Notes: generated by a model not told the origin, from the sequence alone. 64,000 bases of DNA from Peptoniphilus harei (GCF_900454685.1 NZ_UATM01000032.1:1054001-1118000); one strand, 5' to 3'; shown: positions 38,478 to 47,974, numbered from the stretch's first letter. Numbers and translations are program-made.

Positions 38478-39426
38478 TTCACTTTTAAGCTTAGCAAGTA
38501 TTTTATCAATTACACTTTTATATTCAGCTCCCCTTATTTATACAGCTCTTGGTGGAGTTTTATCTGAAAATGCCGGAGTTGTAAATATTGGACTTGAAGG
38601 AATGATGGCCATAGGAGCAGTTGTTGGATCCATTGTTGGCTATTATGTAGGTAACCCTTGGTTGGCCTTCTTGTGTGGAGGACTTGGCGGAATGTTAATT
38701 GCCCTTCTTCACGCTATAGCTACAATTAATTTTGCAGCAGACCACGTTGTAAGTGGTATCGCCATTAACTTAATTGGACCGGGACTTGCACTTTTCCTTT
38801 GCAGACTTTTCTTTGATGGAGCAGCCATATCAAAGTCCATTGATTATGAAAACAAACTTCCAGTTTTATTTGGAAAAGTTTTTAAATCTGGTGGTGGAAA
38901 TGGAATAATGAGATTCTTTGACATTGTCTTCTCACAATATGCATCAGTTTACCTTGCTTTTGTCCTTGTTTTTATAGTTTACTTTATACTCTATAAGACT
39001 AGGCTAGGCCTAAGAATTAGGGCTGTTGGTGAGTATCCCAAGGCTGCAGAAACTCTTGGAGTTGACGCCTACAAGATCAAATACATTTGCGTATTAGCGT
39101 CTGGGTTCTTAGCAGGACTTGGTGGAGCATCAATGTCACTTGCAGTTGTATCCAACTACAGAGAAACACTTATCTCTGGTCAAGGCTTTATTGCCCTTGC
39201 TGCAGTAATCTTTGGTGGATGGAAACCACAAGGAGCAATGCTCGCTTGCCTGCTCTTTGGTTTTGCCCAAGGACTTTCAGTTTTTCTTGGTTCAATTGGA
39301 ATAAAAATCGATACAAACCTACTTTCAATGATTCCTTATGCAATAACTCTTATTGTCTTAATAGTTTTTGTTAAGGGATCAAGGGCACCGTCAGCAGATG
39401 GCCTTCCTTACGAAAGAAACAATTAA
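38470..39426 (+). CDS. Nucleoside ABC permease 2
   Basis: 318 residues, same family as the preceding gene but shorter. VNIGLEGMMAIGAVVGS is the conserved block, LRIRAVGEYPKAAETLGVD the coupling helix region. Starts within the first permease behind AAAGGAGGAG. Ends the operon; a perfect terminator follows 8 nt later. Confidence 0.9.
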   Translation: MNSSLLSLASILSITLLYSAPLIYTALGGVLSENAGVVNIGLEGMMAIGAVVGSIVGYYVGNPWLAFLCGGLGGMLIALLHAIATINFAADHVVSGIAINLIGPGLALFLCRLFFDGAAISKSIDYENKLPVLFGKVFKSGGGNGIMRFFDIVFSQYASVYLAFVLVFIVYFILYKTRLGLRIRAVGEYPKAAETLGVDAYKIKYICVLASGFLAGLGGASMSLAVVSNYRETLISGQGFIALAAVIFGGWKPQGAMLACLLFGFAQGLSVFLGSIGIKIDTNLLSMIPYAITLIVLIVFVKGSRAPSADGLPYERNN

Positions 39427-39434
39427 TAAAATTC

Positions 39435-39460
39435 GTCTCAGCTTCGGCTGGGACTTTTTT
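39435..39460 (+). terminator. Terminator of the nucleoside ABC operon
   Basis: GTCTCAGC-TTCG-GCTGGGAC with a stable UUCG tetraloop, then six T. Confidence 0.93.
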
Positions 39461-39496
39461 ATGCCTTGCTTTTTTAAATAAATTATAAAATTTATC

Positions 39497-39505
39497 TGAT
39501 ATAAT
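39497..39505 (+). promoter_or_regulatory. Extended -10 promoter of the P1 peptidase gene
   Basis: TGATATAAT, the same word as before pheS and the V-ATPase operon, 21 nt before the chosen start. Confidence 0.55.
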
Positions 39506-39526
39506 TTTCTTAAAAGGGGGATGTTT

Positions 39527-40555
39527 ATGACTTTTGAAATTTTTAAAAATTCTAGAAGGGGAAGACTTAATAAAATATCTGACGTCAAGGGAGTGAGGGT
39601 TGGTCACTCAACAATTAAAGATGGTAAAATAAAAACTGGAGTGACATGTATCATGCCCCATGATGGAGATGTTTTTAATGAAAAACTTGTGGCCAACTCT
39701 TACATAATTAATGGCTACGGAAAAAGCCTTGGTCTAGTTCAACTAGAAGAGTTGGGGACTCTTGAGTCGCCAATCTTTATGACTAACACCATGAGCCTTG
39801 GAAGAGTTCTTGACTCATCAATGAAGTGGATGATTGATAAGTACCCCAAGCTGGGCGACAAGTCAGGAGCTCCAAATATAATTGTCACTGAATGCAACGA
39901 CGGAGTTATAAATGACATGAGGGGCCTTCATGTAAAAGAAAAAAATGTCTTGGAGTCTATTGAAAATATAAAAGAAGATTTTGAAGAGGGCTCAGTTGGA
40001 GCAGGAACAGGTATGATTTCCTTTAACCTCAAGAGTGGCATTGGATCTTCATCAAGAATTATTGAAATAGATGAAAAGGACTACACCTTAGGAAGTCTTG
40101 TTCTATCAAACTTTGGAAGGATAAAAGATTTAAAGATAGAAGGCAGACCTCTAGGCCGTGAAATGTACTTAAAGTCCAAGGGAAAAAGAGAAGACAAAGA
40201 CAAGGGTTCAATTATAATAGTCCTTGCAACAGACTTGCCCCTTAGCTCGAGACAACTAAAGAGACTTGCAAAGAGGGCCACAATTGGACTAGGAAATGTG
40301 GGCTCTTACTTGGGCCACGGTTCAGGAGATATTGTCATTGCCTTTTCTACTGCGAATGAGATAAAGGATTCTAGTTTTGAAGAAGTTAAAGTTCTAAAAG
40401 AAGATTTGCTAGATGATGCCTTTAGGGCTTGTGCAGAATCAGTAGAAGAATCTGTAATTAAATCCTTAATTTATTCCGAGTCAGATGTAACAAAGGATGG
40501 CAAAAAAATATTTTCTCTTGAAGAAAATTTAAAAAATCTGAGAATAGATTTTTGA
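39527..40555 (+). CDS. P1 family (DmpA/BapA, S58) aminopeptidase
   Basis: 342-residue self-cleaving N-terminal-nucleophile peptidase family. KISDVKGVRVGHSTI opens the fold; SVGAGTGMISFNLKSGIGSS is the oxyanion region; the Gly-Ser of KGSIIIVLATDLPLSSRQ (227-228) is the predicted autocleavage site that frees Ser as nucleophile; NVGSYLGHGSGDIVIAFST is conserved. Family members release N-terminal (including D- or beta-) amino acids. Two ATGs are in frame at 39521 and 39527; AAAAGGGGG touches the first, so the second is chosen. Leaderless signal, so cytoplasmic. Confidence 0.88.
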   Translation: MTFEIFKNSRRGRLNKISDVKGVRVGHSTIKDGKIKTGVTCIMPHDGDVFNEKLVANSYIINGYGKSLGLVQLEELGTLESPIFMTNTMSLGRVLDSSMKWMIDKYPKLGDKSGAPNIIVTECNDGVINDMRGLHVKEKNVLESIENIKEDFEEGSVGAGTGMISFNLKSGIGSSSRIIEIDEKDYTLGSLVLSNFGRIKDLKIEGRPLGREMYLKSKGKREDKDKGSIIIVLATDLPLSSRQLKRLAKRATIGLGNVGSYLGHGSGDIVIAFSTANEIKDSSFEEVKVLKEDLLDDAFRACAESVEESVIKSLIYSESDVTKDGKKIFSLEENLKNLRIDF

Positions 40556-40590
40556 TATTTATTAACTTCTTTAAAATTTATGGGTGTGAG

Positions 40591-40658
40591 TGTTACAATA
40601 AATTAAAGAGGAAAAATTTTATTTATAAAATACTCTTAAATTAGTTTTATAAATAAAA
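40591..40658 (+). promoter_or_regulatory. Promoter and 5' UTR hairpin of the membrane-protein triplet
   Basis: An extended -10 TGTTACAAT at 40591-40599 is followed by a perfect 14-bp inverted repeat, TTTTATTTATAAAA at 40617-40630 and TTTTATAAATAAAA at 40645-40658, with a 14-nt loop. The hairpin ends just before the ribosome binding site AGAGGTGATT, so it could affect translation or mRNA stability. Function inferred only from position. Confidence 0.45.
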
Positions 40659-40676
40659 GATTTTAGAGGTGATTTA

Positions 40677-41321
40677 ATGAGTGATTTAACTATATATTTC
40701 TTAGTAACAGTTTTTATATCAGCCTTAGTCACTTTTATTTACATAAGAGAAGATAAGAAAGAAGAAAAAGATTCTAAGAATGATATAATATATTCCTTCC
40801 TAATGAGTAATTTTTTAATCTTACAATTTTACTTTAGAATTTATCAAAATATTGGGTTTGCAATTATGGTTAGCATATTTGTTTATTTTGTAATTTGGGC
40901 TATTTATAAACTTTACACAGATAGCAAAAGGGGAAGCAAGTTATTGGAAAATAAAAATGAGCCTAAGTGGAGGGTTTTATTTATTTCAATATCTTTTATA
41001 TTATTAGCAAGTCTTAGTTTTTTAGAATTAGAAGATGGAGCTACTATTTATTCATACAACAAAAGTGACTTTCGAAAAATTTTAATAATTTCAATTTTTT
41101 TTGTTAGCTACATTAGAATTATTTTAGACTTGAGAGTTTTAAAAAGAATTTTATTTGAAAAAGATATTTGGAGAAGAGCTTTTATTATTTCAGAAATTAT
41201 TTTGATTTTGGTATTAGGTTTAGGAAGTGCCTATAATATAAAAAATGTAAACCGTCTTGATTTTTATGTAGAAAGTGAAGATTATCAAGAAACATCAGGA
41301 GAGGAATTATGGGAAATTTAA
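40677..41321 (+). CDS. Membrane protein, tandem paralogue 1 of 3
   Basis: 214 residues, family unknown. About six hydrophobic helices (4-23, 36-55, 59-80, 98-117, 132-152, 165-187). The second half shares a pattern with the next two genes: LELEDGATIYSYNKSDF, then a helix, then FEKDIWRRAFIISEIILIL, and the end NVNRLDFYVE. Codon use and composition resemble neighbours. AGAGGTGATTTA precedes the ATG. It overlaps the second copy by 13 nt. No link to the P1 peptidase or str operon is visible. Confidence 0.75.
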   Translation: MSDLTIYFLVTVFISALVTFIYIREDKKEEKDSKNDIIYSFLMSNFLILQFYFRIYQNIGFAIMVSIFVYFVIWAIYKLYTDSKRGSKLLENKNEPKWRVLFISISFILLASLSFLELEDGATIYSYNKSDFRKILIISIFFVSYIRIILDLRVLKRILFEKDIWRRAFIISEIILILVLGLGSAYNIKNVNRLDFYVESEDYQETSGEELWEI

Positions 41322-41911
41322 TTTTTAATATTATCGCTACAACAATCCTTGCCTTAATAAGGCCTATTGGGGATAAATTAAGGGAAAAAGCTGGGGGAGA
41401 GATTGACAAGTCCATAGATTTTCAATCCTATATTTTTTCTTTTACAACAATTGAATTGTGGCTCTCAATGGTTTTTTGTAGAAGCAAGCTAAATTTTTAT
41501 TTTTTCTGCTTTTTACTTATTGCTTCTTTTTTTTACAACGCATTCACAGAAGATTTTTTGAAGAATAAATATGCAGATGACCCAAGACTTTATAAGATAA
41601 GTACCATATCAGTTCAAGCTATCTTAATTATTTACCAGTTAATATTCTTTGTTACTTTAGAAGATGGTCATTTTATTGATTCTCTTTATAAGAGGGAATT
41701 TCAAATTGCTATGATTTGGTATGTGGTTGTGATTTTGTGGCTTAGCTATTACTTGTCGAATAAATTGCTAATTAGGATTTTTGAAGATAAGGATATTTAT
41801 AGGAAGATTTTTATAACTTTACAAATTGTATTTATCATTATTTTTATAGCCTTTACTATTTATAACTACATAAATATTAATAGGTTTGATTTTTATCTCG
41901 ATAGGATGTAA
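41309..41911 (+). CDS. Membrane protein, tandem paralogue 2 of 3
   Basis: 200 residues. Matches the first and third copies in VTLEDGHFIDSLYKREF, FEDKDIYRKIFITLQIVFII and the end NINRFDFYLD. The N-terminus (MGNLIFNIIATTILALIRP) differs from copy 1, with a charged stretch (GDKLREKAGGEIDKS) after the first helix that copy 3 also has in altered form. CAGGAGAGG precedes the ATG inside copy 1, so translation is coupled. Function unknown. Confidence 0.75.
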   Translation: MGNLIFNIIATTILALIRPIGDKLREKAGGEIDKSIDFQSYIFSFTTIELWLSMVFCRSKLNFYFFCFLLIASFFYNAFTEDFLKNKYADDPRLYKISTISVQAILIIYQLIFFVTLEDGHFIDSLYKREFQIAMIWYVVVILWLSYYLSNKLLIRIFEDKDIYRKIFITLQIVFIIIFIAFTIYNYININRFDFYLDRM

Positions 41912-41932
41912 AGGTTTAAGGTTTAAGGTTTA
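41912..41932 (+). repeat. Three tandem copies of AGGTTTA
   Basis: A 7-nt unit repeated exactly three times, starting one base after the stop of paralogue 2 and ending just before the AAAGGAG site of paralogue 3. Slippage would change the spacing between the two genes. Confidence 0.8.
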
Positions 41933-41944
41933 AAGGAGAAAGAA

Positions 41945-42538
41945 ATGACAGAAGGAATGAGGAATGCTCTTATTGGAACTTTTCTAGCCTTAATATTTTT
42001 TAAAATTTTTGAAAAACTATCAAATAAAAAATTTTTTAATAAAAAACTTAGCGGGGGAGAAAAACTTCTAGATTACTATAATGCCAGCACAACACTGCTT
42101 CTTTTTTGGGTAAATTCCATTTTTTCTAGAAAAGAATTGATTCTATACTGTATAGGAGCCTACATCTTTATAAATATTTTTCTTAAATTATTTAAGTCTG
42201 ACTTTGAAACTCATGAAAAGGAAAAGTATTTAAAAGTTATTACTACTTCAATTTGCACAATTTTTACAATTTATCAGTTTGTATTTTTTCTAACTTTAAA
42301 GGATGGGACTGTAATAGAAAATTTTGACAGGTCAGCTTATTTTAGCACTATGATTTATTTGTTAATAGGATTTTTTATAGTTAATATATATTTTCTAATA
42401 AAGAATCTTAGGACAATTTTTACAAAGGAGGACATTTATAGAAAAGTTTTTACTGTTATAGATGTAATTTTTATCCTATCCCAAGACTTCTTTATAATTT
42501 ATAATCTTGTAAAGGCAGATAAGTTTGTTTTTTACTAG
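41945..42538 (+). CDS. Membrane protein, tandem paralogue 3 of 3
   Basis: 197 residues. Shares LTLKDGTVIENFDRSAYF, FTKEDIYRKVFTVIDVIFIL and the ending KADKFVFY with copies 1 and 2, plus an amphipathic N-terminal helix and the NKKLSGGEKLLDYYNAS segment comparable to the charged stretch of copy 2. Six helices expected. AAAGGAGAAAGAA precedes the ATG. No strong terminator is seen before the rpsL promoter. Function unknown. Confidence 0.75.
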   Translation: MTEGMRNALIGTFLALIFFKIFEKLSNKKFFNKKLSGGEKLLDYYNASTTLLLFWVNSIFSRKELILYCIGAYIFINIFLKLFKSDFETHEKEKYLKVITTSICTIFTIYQFVFFLTLKDGTVIENFDRSAYFSTMIYLLIGFFIVNIYFLIKNLRTIFTKEDIYRKVFTVIDVIFILSQDFFIIYNLVKADKFVFY

Positions 42539-42616
42539 ATAAATTTATGTAAATTTAAAATAAAATCATTAATTCTCAAAAAATATGGAAATTTCGCCAA
42601 TTTCTCATAATTTTTA

Positions 42617-42645
42617 TTGACTTAATGATTATCTAATGATAAAAT
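42617..42645 (+). promoter_or_regulatory. Promoter of the str operon
   Basis: TTGACT at 42617-42622, a 17-nt spacer and TAAAAT at 42640-42645. Confidence 0.8.
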
Positions 42646-42664
42646 TGATGAGTATTTGAGACGG

Positions 42665-42692
42665 AAAGACTACCTAAATGCAGGTAGTCTTT
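42665..42692 (+). promoter_or_regulatory. Leader hairpin of the str operon
   Basis: AAAGACTACCT and AGGTAGTCTTT form a perfect 11-bp stem with a 6-nt loop, followed by only TTT. It lies about 15 nt after the expected transcript start and 40 nt before rpsL. It may be an attenuator or a ribosomal-protein binding site; the short T-run argues against simple termination. Confidence 0.55.
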
Positions 42693-42732
42693 GAAATGTC
42701 CAATACTATTAATAAAACAGGAGGTGCAATTA

Positions 42733-43146
42733 ATGCCTACAATTAACCAATTAGTAAGAAATGGTAGAAAGAAAATTCACAGTAAATCTAAATCACCAGC
42801 TCTTGATGTAAACTATGACACACTTAAAAAAGTTGAAACAGAAGTTAATTCTCCACAAAAAAGAGGAGTTTGTGTTGCAGTAAGAACAGTAACACCTAAA
42901 AAACCGAATTCAGCTCTTAGAAAAGTAGCCAGAGTTCGTTTAACAAACGGATATGAAGTTATGGCTTACATTCCAGGAATCGGACACAACCTACAAGAAC
43001 ACAGTGTTGTTTTAATCCGTGGTGGAAGAGTTAAGGATTTACCAGGTGTTAGATACCATATTGTAAGAGGTACTCTTGATACAGCTGGAGTTACAGACAG
43101 AAAGCAATCTAGATCTAAATATGGTACTAAGAAACCTAAAAATTGA
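42733..43146 (+). CDS. rpsL: Ribosomal protein uS12
   Basis: 137 residues. Standard sequence, [20 protein letters not shown] to GTKKPKN, with [17 protein letters not shown] around the decoding site. The lysines that are changed in streptomycin-resistant mutants elsewhere are wild type (KKPNS). The frame opens further upstream at a TTG (42691), but AGGAGGTG sits 6 nt before the ATG at 42733. First gene of the str operon. Confidence 0.98.
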   Translation: MPTINQLVRNGRKKIHSKSKSPALDVNYDTLKKVETEVNSPQKRGVCVAVRTVTPKKPNSALRKVARVRLTNGYEVMAYIPGIGHNLQEHSVVLIRGGRVKDLPGVRYHIVRGTLDTAGVTDRKQSRSKYGTKKPKN

Positions 43147-43239
43147 TAGAATTTTTACATGAGATTTTATAGATTTTTGGCTTACGGGCTCAACCTGAGT
43201 ACCAATGAATCGACTGAAAAATAGTTAAGGAGGGAAGTT

Positions 43240-43710
43240 ATGCCAAGAAAAGGACATATCCAAAAACGTGAAGTTATGGCTGATCCAGTATACGCAGACG
43301 TGGTTATCACTAAGCTTATAAACAATGTTATGCTTGACGGTAAAAAAGGTACTGCTCAAAGAATTGTTTACGGAGCACTTGAAACTGTTGCAGAACAAAC
43401 TGGAGAGGACGCACTTGAAGTATTCTACAAGGCACTTAACAATGTAATGCCTGTACTTGAAGTAAAGGGAAGAAGAATAGGCGGTGCTACTTACCAAGTA
43501 CCAATGGAAGTTAGACCGGAAAGACGCCAAACTCTAGGCCTTAGATGGATAGTTAAATATGCAAGAGCAAGAGGCGAAAAGACAATGCACGAAAGACTTG
43601 CAAAAGAAATACTAGACGCATCTAACGGTTTAGGCGGAAGTGTTAAGAGAAAAGATGAAATGCATAGAACAGCAGAAGCTAACAAGGCATTTGCTCACTA
43701 TAGATGGTAA
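43240..43710 (+). CDS. rpsG: Ribosomal protein uS7
   Basis: 156 residues, full length, [20 protein letters not shown] to AHYRW. Binds the 3' major domain of 16S rRNA and nucleates head assembly. AAGGAGGGAAG precedes the ATG. The 93-nt gap after rpsL contains a small imperfect hairpin near 43180-43205 (GGCTTACGGGCTCAACCTGAG), where E. coli has its S7 autoregulatory site; equivalence is not shown. Confidence 0.97.
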   Translation: MPRKGHIQKREVMADPVYADVVITKLINNVMLDGKKGTAQRIVYGALETVAEQTGEDALEVFYKALNNVMPVLEVKGRRIGGATYQVPMEVRPERRQTLGLRWIVKYARARGEKTMHERLAKEILDASNGLGGSVKRKDEMHRTAEANKAFAHYRW

Positions 43711-43725
43711 TAAGGGGAGGAATTT

Positions 43726-45801
43726 ATGGCTCGCGAAATACCATTAGAAAAATATAGAAATATAGGTATTATGGCCCATATTGATGCTGGAAAGACTACT
43801 ACTACAGAACGTATTCTTTTCTACGCTGGTAAGATTCACAAAATCGGTGAAACTCACGACGGTGGAGCACAAATGGACTGGATGGAACAAGAACAAGAAA
43901 GAGGTATTACAATTACTTCTGCAGCTACTACAGCTCACTGGAAAGGCTACAGACTTAATATCATCGATACTCCGGGACACGTTGACTTTACAGTAGAAGT
44001 TGAAAGATCTCTAAGAGTACTTGACGGTGCTGTTGCACTTTTTGACGCAAAAAGTGGTGTAGAACCTCAATCTGAAACTGTTTGGAGACAAGCAGATAAA
44101 TATCACGTTCCAAGAATTGCACACATCAACAAGATGGACGTTACAGGTGCAGACTTCTTTAGATCTGTTGATACTATCGACAAGAAACTAAAGGGTAATC
44201 CTGTTCCAATTCAAGTTCCAATGGGAGCAGAAGATACTTTCATAGGAATGATTGACCTTGTTGAAATGAAAGCAGAAATTTACAAGGATGAACTTGGTAA
44301 GGAAATCGAAATTACAGATGTTCCTGAAGAGTACATGGAAGTTGCAAATAAATATAGAGAAAACTTAATCGAAGTTGCATCTGAATTTGATGAAGATTTA
44401 ATGATGGCCTACCTTGAAGGTGAAGAAATCGATAATGAACTTCTTAAGAAAGCTATAAGAAAGGGTACTCTTGCTGTTAAGATTACTCCAGTATCTTGTG
44501 GTTCTTCTTACAAGAACAAGGGTGTACAACTTCTTCTAGATGCAATTATTGACTACCTACCATCTCCTATTGATGTACCTGCAATTACAGGTGTTGATGA
44601 AGATGGAAACGAAGTTCAAAGACATGCATCTGATGATGAACCATTCTCAGCTCTTGCATTTAAGATCGTAACTGACCCATATGTTGGTAAGCTTGCTTAC
44701 TTTAGAGTTTACTCTGGGGTTCTTAAGGCAGGTTCTTATGTTATGAACACAGCAAAAGGCAAGAGAGAAAGAATCGGAAGAATTCTTCAAATGCACGCTA
44801 ACAAGAGAGAAGAAATCGAAGAAATCCATGCAGGAGAAATCGCAGCAGCTGTTGGTCTAAAAGACACAGGTACTGGTGATACTCTTTGTGATGAAAAATC
44901 ACACGTTATTCTTGAAAACATGGAATTCCCAGATCCAGTTATCTCTGTAGCAATTGAACCAAAGACTAAGGCATCTCAAGATAAGATGGCTCTTGCTCTT
45001 GCAAAACTTGCAGAAGAAGACCCAACTTTCAAAACTCACACAGATGAAGAAACTGGTCAAACTATTATCTCTGGTATGGGTGAACTTCACCTTGATATCA
45101 TCGTTGATAGACTACTAAGAGAATTTAAGGTGGAAGCTAATATTGGTAACCCACAAGTATCTTATAGAGAAGGTATTAGAAAAGCTGCTGAAGGCGAAGC
45201 TAAATACGCTCGTCAATCAGGTGGTCGTGGACAATATGGTCACGCTAAGATTAGAATCGAACCATTAGAACCAGGCGAAGGTTTTGTATTCGAAAATGCC
45301 ATCGTTGGTGGTGCAATTCCTAAGGAATTTATTGGACCAACTCAACAAGGTATTGAAGAAGCACTTCAATCAGGTATTGTTGGTGGATACGAAGTTCTTG
45401 ATGTTAAAGTAACACTTTACGATGGTTCTTACCACGAAGTCGACTCTTCTGAAATGGCATTTAAGATTGCCGGATCTATGGCAGTAAGAGATGCTCTTGC
45501 TAAGGCTGATCCAGTACTTCTTGAACCTATGATGAAGGTTGAAGTTACAACTCCAGAAGAATACATGGGAGATGTAATTGGTGATATTAATTCAAGACGT
45601 GGAAGAATGGAAGGTATGGAACTTGTAGCTGGAGCACAAATCGTTACAGCTTATGTACCACTAGCAGAAATGTTTGGTTACGCAACAACCCTTCGTTCAA
45701 ATACACAAGGAAGAGCAAACTACTCAATGCAATTTGATCACTACGAGGAAGTACCTGCATCAATAGCTGAAGAAGTAGTTGGAGATAAAAAAAATAACTA
45801 A
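43726..45801 (+). CDS. fusA: Elongation factor G
   Basis: Translocase GTPase, 691 residues. G1 [10 protein letters not shown]2 [12 protein letters not shown]3 DTPGHVDF, G4 NKMD; then domains II-V, with domain [22 protein letters not shown] and [13 protein letters not shown]. This is the housekeeping form in the str operon rather than an EF-G2. GGGGAGGAATTT precedes the ATG. Codons mostly end in T or A, as in neighbouring housekeeping genes. Confidence 0.98.
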   Translation: MAREIPLEKYRNIGIMAHIDAGKTTTTERILFYAGKIHKIGETHDGGAQMDWMEQEQERGITITSAATTAHWKGYRLNIIDTPGHVDFTVEVERSLRVLDGAVALFDAKSGVEPQSETVWRQADKYHVPRIAHINKMDVTGADFFRSVDTIDKKLKGNPVPIQVPMGAEDTFIGMIDLVEMKAEIYKDELGKEIEITDVPEEYMEVANKYRENLIEVASEFDEDLMMAYLEGEEIDNELLKKAIRKGTLAVKITPVSCGSSYKNKGVQLLLDAIIDYLPSPIDVPAITGVDEDGNEVQRHASDDEPFSALAFKIVTDPYVGKLAYFRVYSGVLKAGSYVMNTAKGKRERIGRILQMHANKREEIEEIHAGEIAAAVGLKDTGTGDTLCDEKSHVILENMEFPDPVISVAIEPKTKASQDKMALALAKLAEEDPTFKTHTDEETGQTIISGMGELHLDIIVDRLLREFKVEANIGNPQVSYREGIRKAAEGEAKYARQSGGRGQYGHAKIRIEPLEPGEGFVFENAIVGGAIPKEFIGPTQQGIEEALQSGIVGGYEVLDVKVTLYDGSYHEVDSSEMAFKIAGSMAVRDALAKADPVLLEPMMKVEVTTPEEYMGDVIGDINSRRGRMEGMELVAGAQIVTAYVPLAEMFGYATTLRSNTQGRANYSMQFDHYEEVPASIAEEVVGDKKNN

Positions 45802-45819
45802 TAAATAGGAGGATTAATA

Positions 45820-47013
45820 ATGGGAAAGGCAAAATTTGAAAGAAATAAACCACACGTAAACATTGGAACAATTGGTCACGTTGACCACGGTAAGACAACA
45901 CTTACAGCTGCAATCACACTTGTAATGAACAAGAGATATGGCGGCGGAGAATTTGTTGACTACGCACACATTGACAAGGCTCCAGAAGAAAGAGAAAGAG
46001 GAATCACAATTTCAACTTCTCACGTAGAATACGAAACAGCAAACAGACACTACGCACACGTAGACTGCCCAGGACACGCTGACTATGTTAAGAACATGAT
46101 CACAGGAGCAGCACAAATGGACGGAGCAATCCTAGTAGTATCAGCTGCAGACGGTCCAATGCCACAAACAAGAGAACACATCCTACTTGCAAGACAAGTT
46201 GGTGTACCAAAGATTGTAGTATTCCTAAACAAAGAAGACCAAGTAGACGATCCAGAACTAATTGAATTAGTAGAAATGGAAGTAAGAGACCTACTTTCAG
46301 AATACGACTTTGACGGAGACAACACTCCAATCGTAGTAGGATCAGCACTTAAAGCAATCGAAGAACCAGATGGAGAATGGGGAGACAAAGTAGCAAAACT
46401 TATGGATGAAGTTGACGAATACATCCCAACTCCAGTAAGAGACACAGAACACCCATTCCTAATGCCTATCGAAGACATCTTCTCAATCACAGGTAGAGGT
46501 ACAGTAGCAACAGGAAGAGTAGAACAAGGTGTAGTAAAAGTAGGAGACACAGTAGAACTAGTTGGATTAACAGACGAAAGTAGACAAGTAGTAGTAACAG
46601 GTGTTGAAATGTTTAGAAAACAACTAGACCAAGCAGAAGCAGGAGACAACATTGGAGCCCTACTAAGAGGTGTACAAAGAGAAGAAATCCAAAGAGGACA
46701 AGTACTAGCAGCACCAGGAACAATTCACCCACACACAAAATTTGAAGCAGAAGTATATGTACTAACAAAAGAAGAAGGTGGAAGACATACACCATTCTTT
46801 AACGGATACAGACCACAATTCTACTTCAGAACAACAGACGTAACAGGAGATATTCAATTAGCAGAAGGCGTAGAAATGGTAATGCCTGGAGATAACTCAA
46901 CATTTACAGTAACACTAATCACACCAATCGCAATGGACGAAGGACTAAGATTCGCTATTCGTGAAGGTGGAAGAACTGTAGCATCAGGAGTAGTATCAAA
47001 GATTCTTGACTAA
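45820..47013 (+). CDS. tuf: Elongation factor Tu
   Basis: 397 residues. G1 [10 protein letters not shown]2 [14 protein letters not shown]3 DCPGHADY, G4 NKED; domains 2 and 3 complete to [17 protein letters not shown]. Delivers aminoacyl-tRNA. AGGAGGATTAATA precedes the ATG. Codon choice differs from fusA: GTA, ACA, CTA and CCA predominate strongly after the first third, while fusA favours GTT, ACT and CTT. Ends the str operon at a strong terminator. Confidence 0.98.
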   Translation: MGKAKFERNKPHVNIGTIGHVDHGKTTLTAAITLVMNKRYGGGEFVDYAHIDKAPEERERGITISTSHVEYETANRHYAHVDCPGHADYVKNMITGAAQMDGAILVVSAADGPMPQTREHILLARQVGVPKIVVFLNKEDQVDDPELIELVEMEVRDLLSEYDFDGDNTPIVVGSALKAIEEPDGEWGDKVAKLMDEVDEYIPTPVRDTEHPFLMPIEDIFSITGRGTVATGRVEQGVVKVGDTVELVGLTDESRQVVVTGVEMFRKQLDQAEAGDNIGALLRGVQREEIQRGQVLAAPGTIHPHTKFEAEVYVLTKEEGGRHTPFFNGYRPQFYFRTTDVTGDIQLAEGVEMVMPGDNSTFTVTLITPIAMDEGLRFAIREGGRTVASGVVSKILD

Positions 47014-47051
47014 TCCTTTGGGATTAACAAAAAATCTTAATAAATAAAGTT

Positions 47052-47078
47052 AGAGGGAGTTTATGCTCCCTCTTTTTT
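47052..47078 (+). terminator. Terminator of the str operon
   Basis: AGAGGGAG and CTCCCTCT form a perfect 8-bp stem with loop TTTATG, then six T. Confidence 0.95.
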
Positions 47079-47163
47079 GTTGCAAACTTATATTTATTAA
47101 AAATAAGTAAAATTATTTTTAATTACAACTATTTATTTGAAATTTAAAATAAGGTAAATAAAG

Positions 47164-47201
47164 AAAAAGACTTCTGTAAAATTTAATACAGAAGTCTTTT
47201 T
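47164..47201 (-). terminator. Bidirectional terminator after the glutathione peroxidase gene
   Basis: AAAAAGACTTCTGTA and TACAGAAGTCTTTTT form a 15-bp stem whose A- and T-ends serve both strands. It lies between convergent tuf and the peroxidase gene. Confidence 0.9.
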
Positions 47202-47227
47202 ATTTTATAAATTTTTAACTTAGAAGT

Positions 47228-47767
47228 TTAAATTAACTCTGCAATTTTTTCATCAACCTCATTCATTTTTGCAGTTGGCTCAAATCTTTCAACTACCTTT
47301 CCATCCCTATCAATTAAGAATTTTGTGAAGTTCCATTTGATATCTGGGTTATTCTTGTAGTCCTTGTCCCTAGATTTTAGAAGGGTAGCCATGGCAAGTG
47401 CCTTGGGACCATGTCCAAAGCCTTCAAATCCCTTTTGAGATTTTAAAAACTTGTAAAGTTCAAGTTCATTATCGCCATTTACCTCAGCCTTTTTCATTTG
47501 AGGGAATTCAATATCGAAATTCAATTGGCAGAATTTTGTAATTTCTTCATCACTTTCTGGAGCTTGTTCCTTGAATTGATTGCAAGGGATATCAATTATT
47601 TCAAGTCCCTTGTCGTGGTATTTGTCATAAAGGTCTTGCAAGTCATTATATTGGGGTGTAAATCCACACCTTGTTGCAGTATTAACTATTAAGATAACTT
47701 TCCCCTTTAAATCTTTTAAATCTAAGAAAGATCCGTCTTGTCTTTCAACTTTATAATCATAAATCAT
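47228..47767 (-). CDS. Glutathione peroxidase family protein (thioredoxin-type, Cys form)
   Basis: 179 residues. Peroxidatic Cys34 in NTATRCGFTPQY replaces the selenocysteine of animal enzymes; Gln64 in PCNQFKEQAP and the KWNFTKFLI block (Trp, Asn) complete the tetrad. A second Cys (about 79, TKFCQLNF) could be the resolving cysteine, and Cys62 is also present. Bacterial members usually use thioredoxin and detoxify peroxides, useful for an anaerobe. Single gene with GGAGGAATAAAA before ATG. Confidence 0.93.
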   Translation of the reverse strand: MIYDYKVERQDGSFLDLKDLKGKVILIVNTATRCGFTPQYNDLQDLYDKYHDKGLEIIDIPCNQFKEQAPESDEEITKFCQLNFDIEFPQMKKAEVNGDNELELYKFLKSQKGFEGFGHGPKALAMATLLKSRDKDYKNNPDIKWNFTKFLIDRDGKVVERFEPTAKMNEVDEKIAELI

Positions 47768-47863
47768 TTTTATTCCTCCTATTTATTTTTAATTACCCAT
47801 TTTTAAAAAATTAACAACAGAAAGAGACTTTAATAAAATTAATAAGTCACTGATTAAGAGTCT

Positions 47864-47892
47864 TTAAAAAAAGAGATGGTTTCCCATCTCTT
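47864..47892 (-). terminator. Terminator of the TlpA-like gene
   Basis: On the minus strand AAGAGATGG-GAAA-CCATCTCTT is followed by eight or more T. Confidence 0.85.
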
Positions 47893-47974
47893 AAAAAATT
47901 TTATGAACTTGTCTTATAAAAAGTTAGTAATTTTTGTTACTTATAAATCTTATACAAAATCTTAATCACTTAGG

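Noticed and set aside
46083..46652. A 189-codon minus-strand frame opposite tuf
   Set aside because: Product is Ser/Thr-rich low complexity caused by the A-ending codons of tuf on the other strand.
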